Part shown: positions 1-12,219 of the stretch, piece by piece
How positions within the stretch are numbered: the first letter of the stretch is position 1
Layout of the letters: every line of letters begins with the position of its first letter
Assembly: GCF_023703795.1 (NCBI RefSeq)
Contig: NZ_CP098518.1
Span: 434,001-498,000, forward strand
Length of the DNA: 64,000 nt
Direction of reading: 5' to 3'
From: Haloplanus sp. HW8-1
Lineage (GTDB): Archaea > Halobacteriota > Halobacteria > Halobacteriales > Haloferacaceae
Position numbers and translations under genes: made by a program
Notes under the pieces: generated by a model
Told to the model about the DNA's origin: nothing
What the model saw: the letters and a program-made list of their open reading frames with translations, nothing else
Databases searched by the model: none

Positions 1-634
1 GATCGACGTCGATCTCGATCGGCGGGAAGGTGTCGTAATGCATCGGGAAGACGTGATCGACGTCGAGCCAGTCGGCGGCGATGGCGGCCTGTGCCGGCCC
101 CATCGTGAAGTGATCGCCGACGGGAAGCGCCGCGGCGTCCGGTTCGAGGAACGTCCCGATCACGTCGCGCATCTCGGACATCAGCCCGGTGTCGCCCGCG
201 TGATAGAACGCGAAGGCGTCCTCGTCGTCCTCTCGGGTCGGTTGCGTGTCGCCGATCACGTAGCCGGCAGGCATTCCGGCACCGTACTCGTAGTCCGTGC
301 CGATCCCGTTGGTGTGATCCGCACGGTGCATCGTCACGTACGCGTCGCCACACTCGACGGTCCCGCCGAGGTTCATCCCGATCGTGTCGTCGGCGCCGCG
401 TTTGTCGGCGACCCAGCCGGTCAGTTCCGGCGTCCCGACGACCGTCGCGTCGGTAAACGCGCTCGCGTCCGCGATGTGGTCGGCGTGGCCGTGGGTCAAC
501 AGCACGTAATCCGGCGTCGGTACGTCGGACACGTCGAGCGACGTATGGGGATTGTCGAAGAACGGATCGATCAGCAGGCTGGTGCCGTCGACCGCGACGT
601 ACCACGTGGAGTGGCCGTGCCAGGTGAGTTCCAT
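1..634 (-). CDS. Metal-dependent hydrolase, metallo-beta-lactamase fold (partial)
   Basis: The gene runs off the left edge, so only the first 211 codons are present. It starts with METLWHG-like residues [13 protein letters not shown] and carries the zinc signature THGHADH at residues 47-53, followed by a late PMHYDTF histidine. This pattern and the even spacing of histidines match the UPF0173 branch of metallo-beta-lactamase-fold hydrolases, small cytosolic proteins of unknown substrate. The only ATG that precedes the conserved N-terminus is the one chosen. It is transcribed divergently from katG. Family assignment is sound; the substrate cannot be told from sequence. Confidence 0.9.
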   Translation of the reverse strand, partial: MELTWHGHSTWYVAVDGTSLLIDPFFDNPHTSLDVSDVPTPDYVLLTHGHADHIADASAFTDATVVGTPELTGWVADKRGADDTIGMNLGGTVECGDAYVTMHRADHTNGIGTDYEYGAGMPAGYVIGDTQPTREDDEDAFAFYHAGDTGLMSEMRDVIGTFLEPDAAALPVGDHFTMGPAQAAIAADWLDVDHVFPMHYDTFPPIEIDVD

Positions 635-755
635 GGCGTCAGACCGTTGTCCGGACCCGACCGTCAATCTTGCTCCACGTTCGTCCCGACGCCGAAGTGT
701 GTCAACGACTACTGTGAGATTGGGACATGGCACCTCCTCCCGTCCGCCTGGACAG

Positions 756-848
756 ATGACGCTCGAGCGCATCCGCGAGGTGATCCCCAACCGGGACGAC
801 GCCGCCGACGAAACGCCGACGGGGCCGGGAGCACCCACTCCGGAGTGA
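756..848 (+). CDS. Possible 30-residue peptide
   Basis: A short reading frame ([15 protein letters not shown]...) of 30 codons has GC-rich third positions and the acidic composition of haloarchaeal proteins. I recognise no domain. Its stop codon lies in a perfect 12-base palindrome (836-847) that could end a transcript. It sits alone between a divergent hydrolase and katG. It could equally be chance coding in GC-rich DNA. Confidence 0.3.
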   Translation: MTLERIREVIPNRDDAADETPTGPGAPTPE

Positions 849-3295
<2,447 letters not shown>

Positions 3296-3430
3296 TCGCG
3301 ACCGCGGGCCTCCCGATCCGCGACCGTCGACGCCATCGCGGCGCGTAACGACGGCAGCAGCGCGTTCGGGCCGGGCCGCCATCCGAGAAACGAGCGGCGG
3401 TCAGGGCCAATTCGGCCGTCCTCCGGAGAT

Positions 3431-4855
3431 TCACCGTCGTTCGACGGCGAATTCGGTGTCCGGCTCCATCCGTGCCGTCATCTCGCCGAGCAGCGGTGGA
3501 TCGGCGTCCGGGTTGCCGGGCCAGACGAGGTCGTACTCGCGGCCGATCGTCGCGAGCGCCAGTTTCGCCTCGACGAGCGCGAACCGGCGGCCGATACAGC
3601 GCCGAGGACCGCCGCCGAAGGGAGCGTAGGCGAAATCGGGGAGGCGTTCGCGGAGGTCGGTCGCCCAGCGGGCCGGCCGGAAGGTCGCGGGGTCGTCGTA
3701 GAACCGGGGGTCGTGGTGGACCTGATCGACGGTGAGCCACGTGGCCGCCCCCTCGGGGATGCGGTAGCCGTCGATGGTCACGTCCGTCGCGGCCTCGCGA
3801 GGGATGGTGTAGACCGGCGGGTAGCGACGGAGCGTCTCGGTCACGACGCGATCGGTCACGGGCAGGGCGTCGAGGTCGTCGGCCGTCGGCGGGCCGTCGA
3901 GCGCGTCGACCTCCGCGTGGAAGCGCTCGCGGACCGCGGGGTTCGTCGCCAGCGCGTAGAACGCGAAGGCGATGGCCGTCGAGGTCGTGTCGTGGCCCGC
4001 GAAGATCATCGTCACCACCTGATCGCGGAGTCGGTCGTCGCTCAGCGCCCCGTCGGCTGCGGCGCCCGACTCGCGGAGCGCAACGAGCAGGGTGAGCAGG
4101 TCCTCGGCGGCCGACGGGTCGGCCGGTGGATCCTCGGCGGCCGCGTCGAGGAGGTCGTCCGCGACCGAGCGGAGGCGTCGCTTCCCGCGCCGGAACCGCC
4201 GGCGCGCCGGCGTCGGGACCCAGTGGGGGAGCGGGTAGGACGTCGGCGCGAACCAGTGTTGCAGGTGGTCGGCAGCCGTCCGGATCTCCCTGTCCCCGTC
4301 GAAGGCGAGTTCGCGCCCGAACAGCGTGGCGAAGAGCACGTCGAGGCTCAACTGACTCGTCTCCGCGGCGAGGTCGATCCGGGTGCCAGGCTCCCAGCGC
4401 CGGCAGCGGCGGCGGATCTGCTCGACCATCCCGTCGGTGTAGTCGAGGACGCGATCCCGGGCGAACAGCGGCTGGAGAGTCTCGCGCTGTCGCCGCCAGG
4501 CCTCCCCCTCGACGGCGACGAGGCCACCCTCGAAGGCGATCCGGAAGTCGTCGGACTTGCGGAACGCGTCGCGGCCGCTCAGGAGGACGCGCTCGAAGTA
4601 GTCGGGGTGGCCGAGGTGGTAGACGTCGCCCGGCCCGAGGAGTTTGATCCGGACGAAGTCCCGCTCGGCCATGGCCCGGTTCCGGAACCCGAACACGTCC
4701 CGCATCGCGCCGACGGTGTGGGTCAGTGGGTGGCCGAGCGTCGAGGGGTACGGCGCGAGCGGCGCGTCCCCGGTGCCGTCGCCAGTCGGCTGACCCGTCA
4801 CTCCCCGCTCGCTCGACCCGTCGCCCCTCACGTCGCGGCGGTCGTCACCGGCCAT
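3431..4855 (-). CDS. Cytochrome P450
   Basis: A soluble 474-residue P450 monooxygenase. Visible landmarks are the I-helix oxygen-activation motif AGHDTTS (residues 286-292), ExxR (Glu340-Arg343), the PERF-like FRPARW and the haem loop FGGGPRRCIG with ligand Cys419. The first 35 residues are low-complexity and acidic. An upstream in-frame extension of 18 codons exists, but I chose the ATG that begins MAGDDRR because it directly precedes haloarchaeal-type composition. No membrane anchor is seen. No ferredoxin or reductase gene is adjacent, so the electron donor must come from elsewhere. The substrate is unknown. It sits tail-to-tail with katG, another haem enzyme, which may be coincidence. Confidence 0.93.
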   Translation of the reverse strand: MAGDDRRDVRGDGSSERGVTGQPTGDGTGDAPLAPYPSTLGHPLTHTVGAMRDVFGFRNRAMAERDFVRIKLLGPGDVYHLGHPDYFERVLLSGRDAFRKSDDFRIAFEGGLVAVEGEAWRRQRETLQPLFARDRVLDYTDGMVEQIRRRCRRWEPGTRIDLAAETSQLSLDVLFATLFGRELAFDGDREIRTAADHLQHWFAPTSYPLPHWVPTPARRRFRRGKRRLRSVADDLLDAAAEDPPADPSAAEDLLTLLVALRESGAAADGALSDDRLRDQVVTMIFAGHDTTSTAIAFAFYALATNPAVRERFHAEVDALDGPPTADDLDALPVTDRVVTETLRRYPPVYTIPREAATDVTIDGYRIPEGAATWLTVDQVHHDPRFYDDPATFRPARWATDLRERLPDFAYAPFGGGPRRCIGRRFALVEAKLALATIGREYDLVWPGNPDADPPLLGEMTARMEPDTEFAVERR

Positions 4856-5017
4856 GCCTCCGGCATACGGTCTTGCCCCCATAGCTTTTCGGGGCAACTC
4901 CGCCGACATCCCACTCGGGGGGTCGAGACGAGGGTTCGGTCCCGCTCCCGGTCGGGGAGCGTGGCGTCCAGTCTCGGGAACGCACGGGGTCGGCGTCGCG
5001 TCAGTCGCCCGGGTGGC

Positions 5018-6040
5018 TCAGATCCCTCGAACGGTGTCGACGACGCCGATGGTTTCGAGCGTCATCCAGACGAGAAAGAGACCGTACAGGCCCAACAGGA
5101 CGTACGCCTCGGAGTTCGTGAGTTCGAGGTGGGTGCGGGTGACCACGATGAACACGAGCGTCACGAAGGCGAGAAAGGCCATCATCGGGACGGCGACGAG
5201 GAAGTCGATGGTGGCCGTGCCCACCAGTAGGACGCCCACCGGGATGGCGACCAGCAGGTTGAAGATGTTGCTTCCGAGGACGTTCGTGAGGCTGGTCACG
5301 TCCTCGTCGTCGCGGGCGGCGCGGACGCTGACGAACGTGTCGGGAAGGCTCGTCGCCGCGGCGATGACGGTCAGCCCCCAGAGGAAAGAGGGGGTGCCGA
5401 AGTACGCGCCGAAGGCGAGGGCGGCGCTGACGATACCCTCGACGCCGACGGCGATGAGAGCGAGGGAGACGGCGAGCCGTCCCCACTCCCGGCGGACGGC
5501 GACGTCGGGTGCCTGCGCGACGGCGTGCTCCCGGGTGTCCTGATACTGGAGGAAGACGTAGACGGCGTAGGTGGCGAGAGGGAGGATGGCGAGCGGGCGG
5601 GTGAGGATTGCCGCCTCGTTCGTCCCGCCGGGGACGTACGTCGCGCCGAGGGCGAACGTGATAAAGAGGACGAGGACGCTGATGATGTAGAACTGGGCGT
5701 CCTTGTGGACGATGTCGCGGGTCGCTTCGAGTTCCTCGCTGACCAGCGCCGACGCCGCGGGGATCACGAGCAGATTGAAGATTGCGCTCCCGACGATGGC
5801 GCCGACGCCCAGCGAAAACTCGCCGTGGACGAGCGTGCTGATGACGACGGAGCTGAGTTCCGGAAAGCTCGACCCGATGGCGACGACGACGGCGCCGTGG
5901 ACGGCGACCGGCAACCCGTAGTGTCTGCTGAGACGACTGGCCGCCGATTCGAGGCGTTCGCTGCCCGTCCAGATGACGGCCGTCGCGACGAGTGCCAGAC
6001 CGACCGCGAGGAGCGGACCGATCACTGCTCGCCGCATCAT
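5018..6040 (-). CDS. Sodium/calcium exchanger family membrane protein
   Basis: A 340-residue membrane protein with about ten hydrophobic segments and the two inverted alpha repeats of the CaCA superfamily. The repeats contain the ion-binding cores GSSFPEL and AATSLPDT, each followed by a matched GSAIFNLL or GSNIFNLL helix. It likely exchanges calcium or another divalent ion for sodium or protons across the cell membrane. It is transcribed divergently from the potassium channel gene, with about 100 bases between starts. A second, distant CaCA protein lies at 35980. Ion specificity cannot be read from the sequence. Confidence 0.92.
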   Translation of the reverse strand: MMRRAVIGPLLAVGLALVATAVIWTGSERLESAASRLSRHYGLPVAVHGAVVVAIGSSFPELSSVVISTLVHGEFSLGVGAIVGSAIFNLLVIPAASALVSEELEATRDIVHKDAQFYIISVLVLFITFALGATYVPGGTNEAAILTRPLAILPLATYAVYVFLQYQDTREHAVAQAPDVAVRREWGRLAVSLALIAVGVEGIVSAALAFGAYFGTPSFLWGLTVIAAATSLPDTFVSVRAARDDEDVTSLTNVLGSNIFNLLVAIPVGVLLVGTATIDFLVAVPMMAFLAFVTLVFIVVTRTHLELTNSEAYVLLGLYGLFLVWMTLETIGVVDTVRGI

Positions 6041-6143
6041 CCGGGAGGAACATAGGGTTGTCCCCGTCGCCAGCCCGGACGGATAAGTGCCGGCCGCGGG
6101 TACGGAGCGGACGGTTTATTCGACGGACGGCACTGAATGGGGT

Positions 6144-7790
6144 ATGGACACCTGGCAGCGTCGGACGCTGTACTACGTCGTCGGCCTCGCGGCGGTGATG
6201 TTCGGTTACGCGGCGGCGTACGACGCCGGGATGAGCGCCTTCGAGGGGTCGCCGATCAGCTACCTCCACGCGCTCCAGGTCGTCGTCGAGACGTTCACGA
6301 CCACCGGCTTCGGCTCCGACGCGCCGTGGTCGAGCGCCGAGATGAACGTACTCGTCATCGTCATGGATCTGACGGGCGTGGTGCTCATCTTCCTCGCGCT
6401 CCCGGTGCTCGTCTTCCCGCTGTTCGAGGAGGCCATCTCGACCACGGTGCCGACGACCGCCGACGAGGAACTCGTCGACCACGTCGTCATCTGTACGCTC
6501 ACACCGCGGGGGGAGACGCTGGTGGACGAACTCGACTCCTGGGAGGTCGACCACCTGATCCTCGAACCCGACCGCGACCGGGCGAAGGACCTCTACGAGG
6601 AGGGATTCGACGTGATCCACGCCGACCCCCAGTCGGTCGACGGACTGGAGGCAGCCCGCCTCGGACACGCGCGGAGCATCGTCGCCGACGACTCGGACCC
6701 GGTGAACACGAGCATCGTCCTGACGGCGAAGGAGGTCGCCGAGGACGTCCGGGCGGTGAGCGTCGTCGACGACCCCGACCGGGAGCGGTACCACCACCTC
6801 TCCGGGGCCGACGACGTGCTCTCGCCCCGGGCGCTCCTCGGCCAGGGACTCGCCTCGAAGGTGACCACGGGCATCTCGACGGAGTTGGGCGAGGCCATCG
6901 AGGTCGGCGAGGACTTCGACGTGGCGGAACTCCCGATACAGCGAGGGAGCGACCTCGTGGGCAGCACCATCGCCGAGAGCGGCATCCGCGAGCGGGCCGG
7001 CGCGAACGTCATCGGAGCGTGGTTTCGCGGCGAGTTCGAGAGCCCGCCCGATCCCGACGCCACGCTCGACAACGGCACCGTGTTGCTGGTCAGCGGTCAC
7101 GAGGCGCAGCTCGAACGCCTGAAGGACCTGACGATGTCGGACGTGCGCCGGTTCGGCCGGGGGCGGACGGTCGTCGTCGGTCACGGCGAGGTCGGTACAA
7201 CCATCTCGGCGGCGCTCGCGACGGCGGGCATCCCGAGCGAGATCATGGACCGCCGGGACGGTCCCGAAGTCGACGTGGTAGGCGACGCGACCGACCCCGA
7301 GGCGCTCTCGCGTGCCGGCGTCGAAGACGCGCGCACCGTCATCCTCGCGCTCCCCGACGACACCCTCACGGAGTTCGCCATCCTCGTCGTCCGCGATCTG
7401 AACCCGTCGGTCGAGCTGATCGCCCGGGCGGAAGAGACCGAGAACGTCCAGAAGATGTACCGCGCCGGCGCCGATTACGTGCTGTCGCTCGCGACGGTCA
7501 GCGGCCGGATGCTCGCCTCCACCATTCTGGACGACGAGGAGGTGATCTCGCTCGACAAGCAAGTCGAGGTGGTGAGGACTCACGCACCCGGGCTCGTCGG
7601 TCGGACGCTCGGCGAGGCGGACGTCCGGGCCCGAACCGGCTGTACGGTCGTCGGCGTGGAGCGCGACGGCGAGGTGGTGACCGATCTCGGCCCAGAGTTC
7701 CGGATCCGGGACGGCGACGAACTCGTCATCGCCGGCACCGACGAGGGGACAAACCGGTTCACCGAGACGATGAGCTACGGCGGCGACTGA
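6144..7790 (+). CDS. Potassium channel with two RCK/TrkA domains
   Basis: A 548-residue ligand-gated potassium channel subunit. Two transmembrane helices (about residues 8-26 and 66-90) flank a pore loop with the selectivity filter TTTGFG (residues 52-57). Two cytosolic RCK (TrkA-N/TrkA-C) units follow. The first begins at VVICTLTPRG and departs from the consensus glycine motif. The second is canonical, with VVVGHGEVGTT and a nucleotide-binding fold. Two RCK units on one chain suggest a tetramer carrying a complete gating ring. A TATA-like GTTTATTC at 6114-6121 is centred 27 bases before this ATG, which decides the start over an in-frame codon 57 bases upstream. Confidence 0.93.
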   Translation: MDTWQRRTLYYVVGLAAVMFGYAAAYDAGMSAFEGSPISYLHALQVVVETFTTTGFGSDAPWSSAEMNVLVIVMDLTGVVLIFLALPVLVFPLFEEAISTTVPTTADEELVDHVVICTLTPRGETLVDELDSWEVDHLILEPDRDRAKDLYEEGFDVIHADPQSVDGLEAARLGHARSIVADDSDPVNTSIVLTAKEVAEDVRAVSVVDDPDRERYHHLSGADDVLSPRALLGQGLASKVTTGISTELGEAIEVGEDFDVAELPIQRGSDLVGSTIAESGIRERAGANVIGAWFRGEFESPPDPDATLDNGTVLLVSGHEAQLERLKDLTMSDVRRFGRGRTVVVGHGEVGTTISAALATAGIPSEIMDRRDGPEVDVVGDATDPEALSRAGVEDARTVILALPDDTLTEFAILVVRDLNPSVELIARAEETENVQKMYRAGADYVLSLATVSGRMLASTILDDEEVISLDKQVEVVRTHAPGLVGRTLGEADVRARTGCTVVGVERDGEVVTDLGPEFRIRDGDELVIAGTDEGTNRFTETMSYGGD

Positions 7791-7855
7791 GGCGGGTGGT
7801 CGTCCCCGTTCACCGGCGAATCTCCGACGCGAGGTACGCCGAGCCGTCCGGGCGA

Positions 7856-8875
7856 TCACCCGTCCATCGTCACGACGAGTTTGCCGAGCGTGTCGCGGTC
7901 CTGCATCCTCGCGAAGGCGTCGCCCGTCCGATCCAGGGGGTACGTGCGATCGATCCGGGGGGTCAGTTCGCCGGCGGCGACGAGGTCGACCAGGCGCGTT
8001 AGGTCCGCCTGCGTGCCCATGGTGCTCCCGATGACGCGCTTGTGACCGAGGAACAGATCCGGCACGTCGATCTCAGAGGTCGGGCCGGCGGTTCGCCCGC
8101 AGACGACCATCCGGCCGCCGCGGCGCATGACGTCGAGGCCGAGGCCGGTGTAGGGGCCACCGAGGTGGTTGATGACCGCGTCGGGTGCGCCGACGTCCGC
8201 GACCGCTGCCCGGAGGTCGTCGGGGTCCGTTCCCTGGACGGTGTGGTCGACGCCGAGGTCGGCCAGCCGGTCGAGTTTCGACGCCGAGGAGGACGTCCCG
8301 ATGGTGCGGAGACCGAGGAGGTCCGCGAGCTGGATCGTGGCGACGCCGACGCCGCCGGTGGCACCGGGGACGAACACGAGGTCTCCGGGTTCGGTCTCGG
8401 CCCGGCGGAGCATGTGGTAGGCGGTCAGGTAGGCGGTCGGGAGCGCCGCCGCAGTCGTCGCGTCGACGCCGTCGGGCAAGGCCACGAGTCGGTCGGCGTC
8501 CACGCGGGCCGACTCCGCGAGGCCGCCGTGATACAGCGAGAAGGACTCACAGAGGTTCTCCGGGCCCTCGCGACAGAACCGGCAGGTTCCACACGTCTCG
8601 TTCGGACAGAGGAGTACGCGGTCGCCGGGTGCGACGTCCGTGACCCCCGCGCCGACGGCGTCGACGACGCCGGCGACGTCGAGGCCAGTGACAAAGGGGA
8701 GGTCGGTCGGGTCGACCATCGCCGAGTCCCCCTCCAGGATCCAGAGGTCGTGGCGGTTGATCGAGCAGGCTCCGACGTCGACGATGGCCTCGCCCCGCCC
8801 GGGCTCGGGCGTCGGTCGTTCGACGATGCTCACGCCGTCCGGTCCGGTCAGGTCGGTGAAGGCAGCGGAACGCAT
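7856..8875 (-). CDS. Zinc-dependent alcohol dehydrogenase / quinone-reductase-like MDR protein
   Basis: A 339-residue medium-chain dehydrogenase/reductase. The GroES-like N-terminal half holds the structural-zinc cysteine cluster CGTCRFC...C (after LLCPNE). The Rossmann half has GATGGVGVA for NAD(P) binding. The catalytic-zinc residues are incomplete: the usual catalytic Cys is replaced in CSINRHDLW, and the GHE motif appears as TGLDVAG. It is therefore probably a zinc-retaining quinone-oxidoreductase-like enzyme rather than a classical alcohol dehydrogenase. The ATG at MRSAAF was chosen because longer in-frame starts lack family similarity and run into the divergent eIF1A promoter. Substrate unknown. 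Confidence 0.88.
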   Translation of the reverse strand: MRSAAFTDLTGPDGVSIVERPTPEPGRGEAIVDVGACSINRHDLWILEGDSAMVDPTDLPFVTGLDVAGVVDAVGAGVTDVAPGDRVLLCPNETCGTCRFCREGPENLCESFSLYHGGLAESARVDADRLVALPDGVDATTAAALPTAYLTAYHMLRRAETEPGDLVFVPGATGGVGVATIQLADLLGLRTIGTSSSASKLDRLADLGVDHTVQGTDPDDLRAAVADVGAPDAVINHLGGPYTGLGLDVMRRGGRMVVCGRTAGPTSEIDVPDLFLGHKRVIGSTMGTQADLTRLVDLVAAGELTPRIDRTYPLDRTGDAFARMQDRDTLGKLVVTMDG

Positions 8876-8992
8876 AGACGGCACGTTCGGTGTCGGGGAC
8901 CTAAGCGTACGGGGTCGGGCGCGACCGCCTCGCGTGGGATACGTTAGCGGGCATCGCCGATGACTTAACCGTGCGCGCCGCGAAGGAAGTGT

Positions 8993-9277
8993 ATGAGCGA
9001 AGAGACAGGCCGTCGGGACCTCCGAATGCCCGACGACGACGAGCTGTTCGCGGTCGTAACGGAACACAACGGTGGCAACCACGTCCGCGTCCGCTGTGAG
9101 GACGGCGAGAACCGCATGGGCCGCATCCCCGGCCGCATGAAATACCGCACCTGGATCAACGAGGGCGACGTGGTCCTCGTGGAACCGTGGTCCTGGCAGG
9201 ACGAGAAGGCGAACATCGAGTGGCGGTACTCCGGGCAGGACGCCGACCAGCTACGCCGCGAAGGCCACATCGACTGA
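8993..9277 (+). CDS. eif1A: Translation initiation factor eIF-1A
   Basis: A 94-residue archaeal homologue of eIF1A/IF1. It binds the small ribosomal subunit and steers initiator tRNA placement. The OB-fold (S1-like) core spans about residues 18-75 with the conserved HVRVRCEDG and [16 protein letters not shown] blocks, and an acidic N-terminus is typical of haloarchaea. A TATA-like ACTTAACC at 8963-8970 centred 27 bases upstream indicates a leaderless mRNA. It is monocistronic, divergent from the dehydrogenase gene. The initiator tRNA for the same step is also in this window at 29488. Confidence 0.97.
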   Translation: MSEETGRRDLRMPDDDELFAVVTEHNGGNHVRVRCEDGENRMGRIPGRMKYRTWINEGDVVLVEPWSWQDEKANIEWRYSGQDADQLRREGHID

Positions 9278-9490
9278 TTCTCCCCGTCTTTCGCGTATCG
9301 CCCCCCGTCGAGTCACGACGCCGGATGCCCGACCCTCGCGGCCGGACACCGATCGGGCGACGAACTCCGTCGTCGATAGCGACACGGCGGCCCCCGTCCG
9401 GCATCGACTGTACGGTGTGATCGCACCCGAGCGTCGAGGGACACCGACGCCGTACCCAACGGTTTTGTGCCGTCCTTCGGTTCATCCGGC
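9278..9490. other. Intergenic stretch before the gamma-glutamyltransferase gene
   Basis: About 210 bases without a gene. It begins with a pyrimidine-rich TTCTCCCCGTCTTTC run that may terminate eif1A. No clear TATA box or repeat is visible apart from GC-rich simple sequence. Confidence 0.4.
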
Positions 9491-11122
9491 ATGGAGCCGA
9501 ATCCGAATCCGAATCCGGATCTCGACCGGTTCGATTCGCGACGGTCGACGGTGTACGCACGGGGTGGGATGGTGGCGACGAGCCAGCCACTCGCCGCACA
9601 GGCGGGCGTGGCGGCCCTCCGTGAGGGCGGGAACGCCTTCGACGCCGCGGTGACGACGGCGGCGGCGCTGAACGTGGTCGAGCCGATGAGCACGGGGATC
9701 GGCGGCGACGCGTTCGCACTCTACCGCACCGCCGACGGCGACGTGGGAGCGTTCCGGTCCTGTGGCGGTGCGCCCGCCGCCGCGACCGTCGATGCCGTCC
9801 GCGAGCGCGTGGCCGATCGATCGGGCGTCGATCCCGCCGAGGCGGCGATGCCCGACGACGGTCCGCTGGCGGTGACCGTGCCGGGAACCGCTCGCGGGTG
9901 GGAGACCTTACTCGCCGACCACGGGAACCGCTCACTGTCGGCCGCCCTCCAGCCGGCCATCGACTACGCGACCGAGGGCTTCCCTGTCAGCGAGGTCATC
10001 GCCGACATGTGGACGGCCGCCGAGACGTTGTTCACCGGGACGGACGCCCGCGATGAGTACCTGTGCGACGGTCGCGCGCCCGACCCCGGGGACGTGATGA
10101 CGCTCCCGGACCTCGGATCGACGCTCTCGACGCTCGCGACGGATGGCGCCGACGCCTTCTACGAGGGAGCCCTCGCCGACCGTATCGGCGAGGCGGTACA
10201 GGAGCGGGGGGGTCTGCTCGCAGCCGCCGACTTGGCCGACTTCGAACCCGAGTACGTCGACCCCGTGTCGACGACGTACCGCGGCGCCGAGGTGTACGAA
10301 CTCCCGCCGAACAACCAAGGCCTGATCGCGCTGGAGGCGCTCAATATCGCCGAGGAACTCGACGCCGGCACCCACGACTACGACTCCGCCGACCGCGTCC
10401 ACTACTTCGTCGAGGCGCTCAAGCGGGCCTTTCACGACGGCCACCACTACATCACCGACCCCGAGTTCGAGGACGTACCGGCCCTCGGCTCGACGGCCTA
10501 CGCCGCCGAGCGGGCGGCCACGGTCGGCGAACGGGCTGGGGACGTCTCGGTCGGCGGGCCGGCCGCGCCGGGCGACGGCGACACCGTCCTCCTGACCGTC
10601 GCCGACGAGGCGGGCAACGTCGTCTCCTTCATCAACTCCATTTTCGGCCACTTCGGAAGCGGCGTGGTGGTGCCGGGGACGGGCATCACGCTCCAGAACC
10701 GGGGAAGTTCGTTCTCGCTCGATCCGGACCACCCCAACCGGATCGAACCGGGCAAGCGGCCGTTCCACACGCTCATCCCCGGACTCGTCCGGTTCGACCG
10801 CGACGACTGGGCGGCCTTCGGCGTCATGGGCGGGTACATGCAGCCACAGGGCCACCTCCAGGTGCTCGCCAACGTGCTGGATTACGGCATGCCGCTCCAG
10901 TCGGCGATGGACGCCCCACGCTGGCGCTATCTGGCGGACGGTTCGCTCGCCGTCGAGGATCGGTTCCCGGAGGGGCTGCTCCCGAAACTCGTCCGCCGGG
11001 GCCACGACGTGGTAGTGAAGCCGGCCTCGGAGTTCGGCGGCGGCCAGATCACCCGACTCGCGGACGGCGTCATCGCCGGCGCGACCGAACCGCGGAAGGA
11101 CGGCACCGCGGCGGGCTTCTAA
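9491..11122 (+). CDS. ggt: Gamma-glutamyltransferase family protein
   Basis: A 543-residue Ntn-hydrolase that in this family self-cleaves before a threonine and moves or hydrolyses gamma-glutamyl groups. Thr365 in GDGDTVLLTV fits the nucleophile position, followed by the typical NVVSFINSIFGHFGSG and GTGITLQNRG blocks. The N-terminus ATSQPLAAQAGVAALREGGNAFDAA is split here as ATSQPLA and REGGNAFDAAV and is typical. No signal peptide is present, unlike many bacterial GGTs, so it may act in the cytosol. An unusual NPNPNPD repeat begins the protein; the ATG before it was preferred to an upstream in-frame codon. Its stop codon overlaps the stop of the opposite-strand transporter gene. Confidence 0.92.
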   Translation: MEPNPNPNPDLDRFDSRRSTVYARGGMVATSQPLAAQAGVAALREGGNAFDAAVTTAAALNVVEPMSTGIGGDAFALYRTADGDVGAFRSCGGAPAAATVDAVRERVADRSGVDPAEAAMPDDGPLAVTVPGTARGWETLLADHGNRSLSAALQPAIDYATEGFPVSEVIADMWTAAETLFTGTDARDEYLCDGRAPDPGDVMTLPDLGSTLSTLATDGADAFYEGALADRIGEAVQERGGLLAAADLADFEPEYVDPVSTTYRGAEVYELPPNNQGLIALEALNIAEELDAGTHDYDSADRVHYFVEALKRAFHDGHHYITDPEFEDVPALGSTAYAAERAATVGERAGDVSVGGPAAPGDGDTVLLTVADEAGNVVSFINSIFGHFGSGVVVPGTGITLQNRGSSFSLDPDHPNRIEPGKRPFHTLIPGLVRFDRDDWAAFGVMGGYMQPQGHLQVLANVLDYGMPLQSAMDAPRWRYLADGSLAVEDRFPEGLLPKLVRRGHDVVVKPASEFGGGQITRLADGVIAGATEPRKDGTAAGF

Positions 11123-12219
11123 GTGTCCGCGTCGTTGTCCCGCCAGCGGGCGAGCGCGTGGTAGCCGACCAGCCCGACGAGGAAGGCGACGCCGACGTTC
11201 GCGAGGAGGGCGACGACGCCGACGGCGCCGGCCAGCAGGGGGTCCTCGGTGTCGACGCCGGCGCGGCCGAGTTCCAGAGCGACGAGGACGAGGACGACGC
11301 CGAGGACGGCCATCGGGAACGACGCCACGACGTCGACGGCGACGACGGCGAGCAGCAGGTAGACCCCGCCGAGCACGAGGTTCGAGGTGGCGGTACGGGC
11401 GCCAAAGGCGTACTTGCCGGCGACGCCGCCGCTCCCGTGACACATCGGCATCGCGCCGAGGGGGACGGCCAGTAGGTTCATCACGCCCATGCTCGTCGAG
11501 AGGTCGTCGGGCGAGGCGTCGGCGTCGAAGTATTCTCCCACGAGCAGCGAGGTGGCGACGGCCGCGTTGCCGACGGTCATCGCCAACTGGCCGAGGGTGG
11601 CGCCGACGGCGTTCCGGGAGAGGGTGAGCGCCACCGGATCGAGCAGGGTGGGCGACGGGGGGTGAGGGGTGATCGTCCCCGCGTTCCCGACGGCGAGGGC
11701 GCCCCCGACGCCGAGGACGGCGAGGGCGGCGGCGTTCCGGTAGCCGAGCGCCACGGCACCGAGCGCGACCACCACGGAGAGCGCGGCGAGACCCGGGTCG
11801 CCGAGCCCCGTCGTCACGCCCGTCCGGAGGAGGATCAACGCGACGCCGATCTGGATGCCGCGGACGACCGGTTCGCCCACGTAGGGCGCCAACCGACCGA
11901 GCGTCCCCGTCCGGCCGACGACCAGCAGTGTCCCACCCGCCAGAAGGCCGGCCGCGACGTACTCGCCGGTGGTGAGGCCGCCGGCGATGACCAGCGCCGC
12001 GAGCGCCTTCATCGGCTCGACGGACATGGGGTGGCCGTAGTAGAGTCCCCAGACGACCTGAAAGAGGCCGAATCCGGCGAGGAGTCGGCCGAGGCCGAGA
12101 TCCGTGAGGGCCGCGACGGCGACGACGATGGGCAGGACGGTGACGGTGTCGCCGACGGCCCCGGTTACCTCCCCCCAGGCCACGTCGAACCGCGACTCCC
12201 GCCAGTCGGCCAACGACAT
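11119..12219 (-). CDS. MOT1-like molybdate/sulfate transporter
   Basis: A 366-residue protein with about ten membrane segments. Two signatures point to the MOT1 molybdate-transporter branch of the SulP-related superfamily: GHPMSVEPMKALAA near residue 65 and MPMCHGSGGVAGKYAFGAR near residue 260. It probably imports molybdate, or possibly sulfate or tungstate, for molybdenum-cofactor enzymes. It has no STAS domain. No molybdenum cofactor gene is adjacent. The gene converges on ggt, and the two stop codons overlap by two bases. Confidence 0.88.
   Translation of the reverse strand: MSLADWRESRFDVAWGEVTGAVGDTVTVLPIVVAVAALTDLGLGRLLAGFGLFQVVWGLYYGHPMSVEPMKALAALVIAGGLTTGEYVAAGLLAGGTLLVVGRTGTLGRLAPYVGEPVVRGIQIGVALILLRTGVTTGLGDPGLAALSVVVALGAVALGYRNAAALAVLGVGGALAVGNAGTITPHPPSPTLLDPVALTLSRNAVGATLGQLAMTVGNAAVATSLLVGEYFDADASPDDLSTSMGVMNLLAVPLGAMPMCHGSGGVAGKYAFGARTATSNLVLGGVYLLLAVVAVDVVASFPMAVLGVVLVLVALELGRAGVDTEDPLLAGAVGVVALLANVGVAFLVGLVGYHALARWRDNDADT

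Noticed and set aside
3431-4909. P450 start 18 codons upstream
   Set aside because: The extra residues lack similarity to P450 N-termini, and the ATG at MAGDDRR gives the expected acidic tail.
5001-7859. Very long minus-strand open frame across the channel gene
   Set aside because: It is an antisense shadow of two well-supported genes; composition is Arg/His-rich and no domain is visible. Long empty frames are expected at this GC content.
9491-9525. CCGAAT triplet-pair repeats considered as an iteron
   Set aside because: Only three to four units, within the ggt N-terminus (NPNPNPD); no origin genes nearby.
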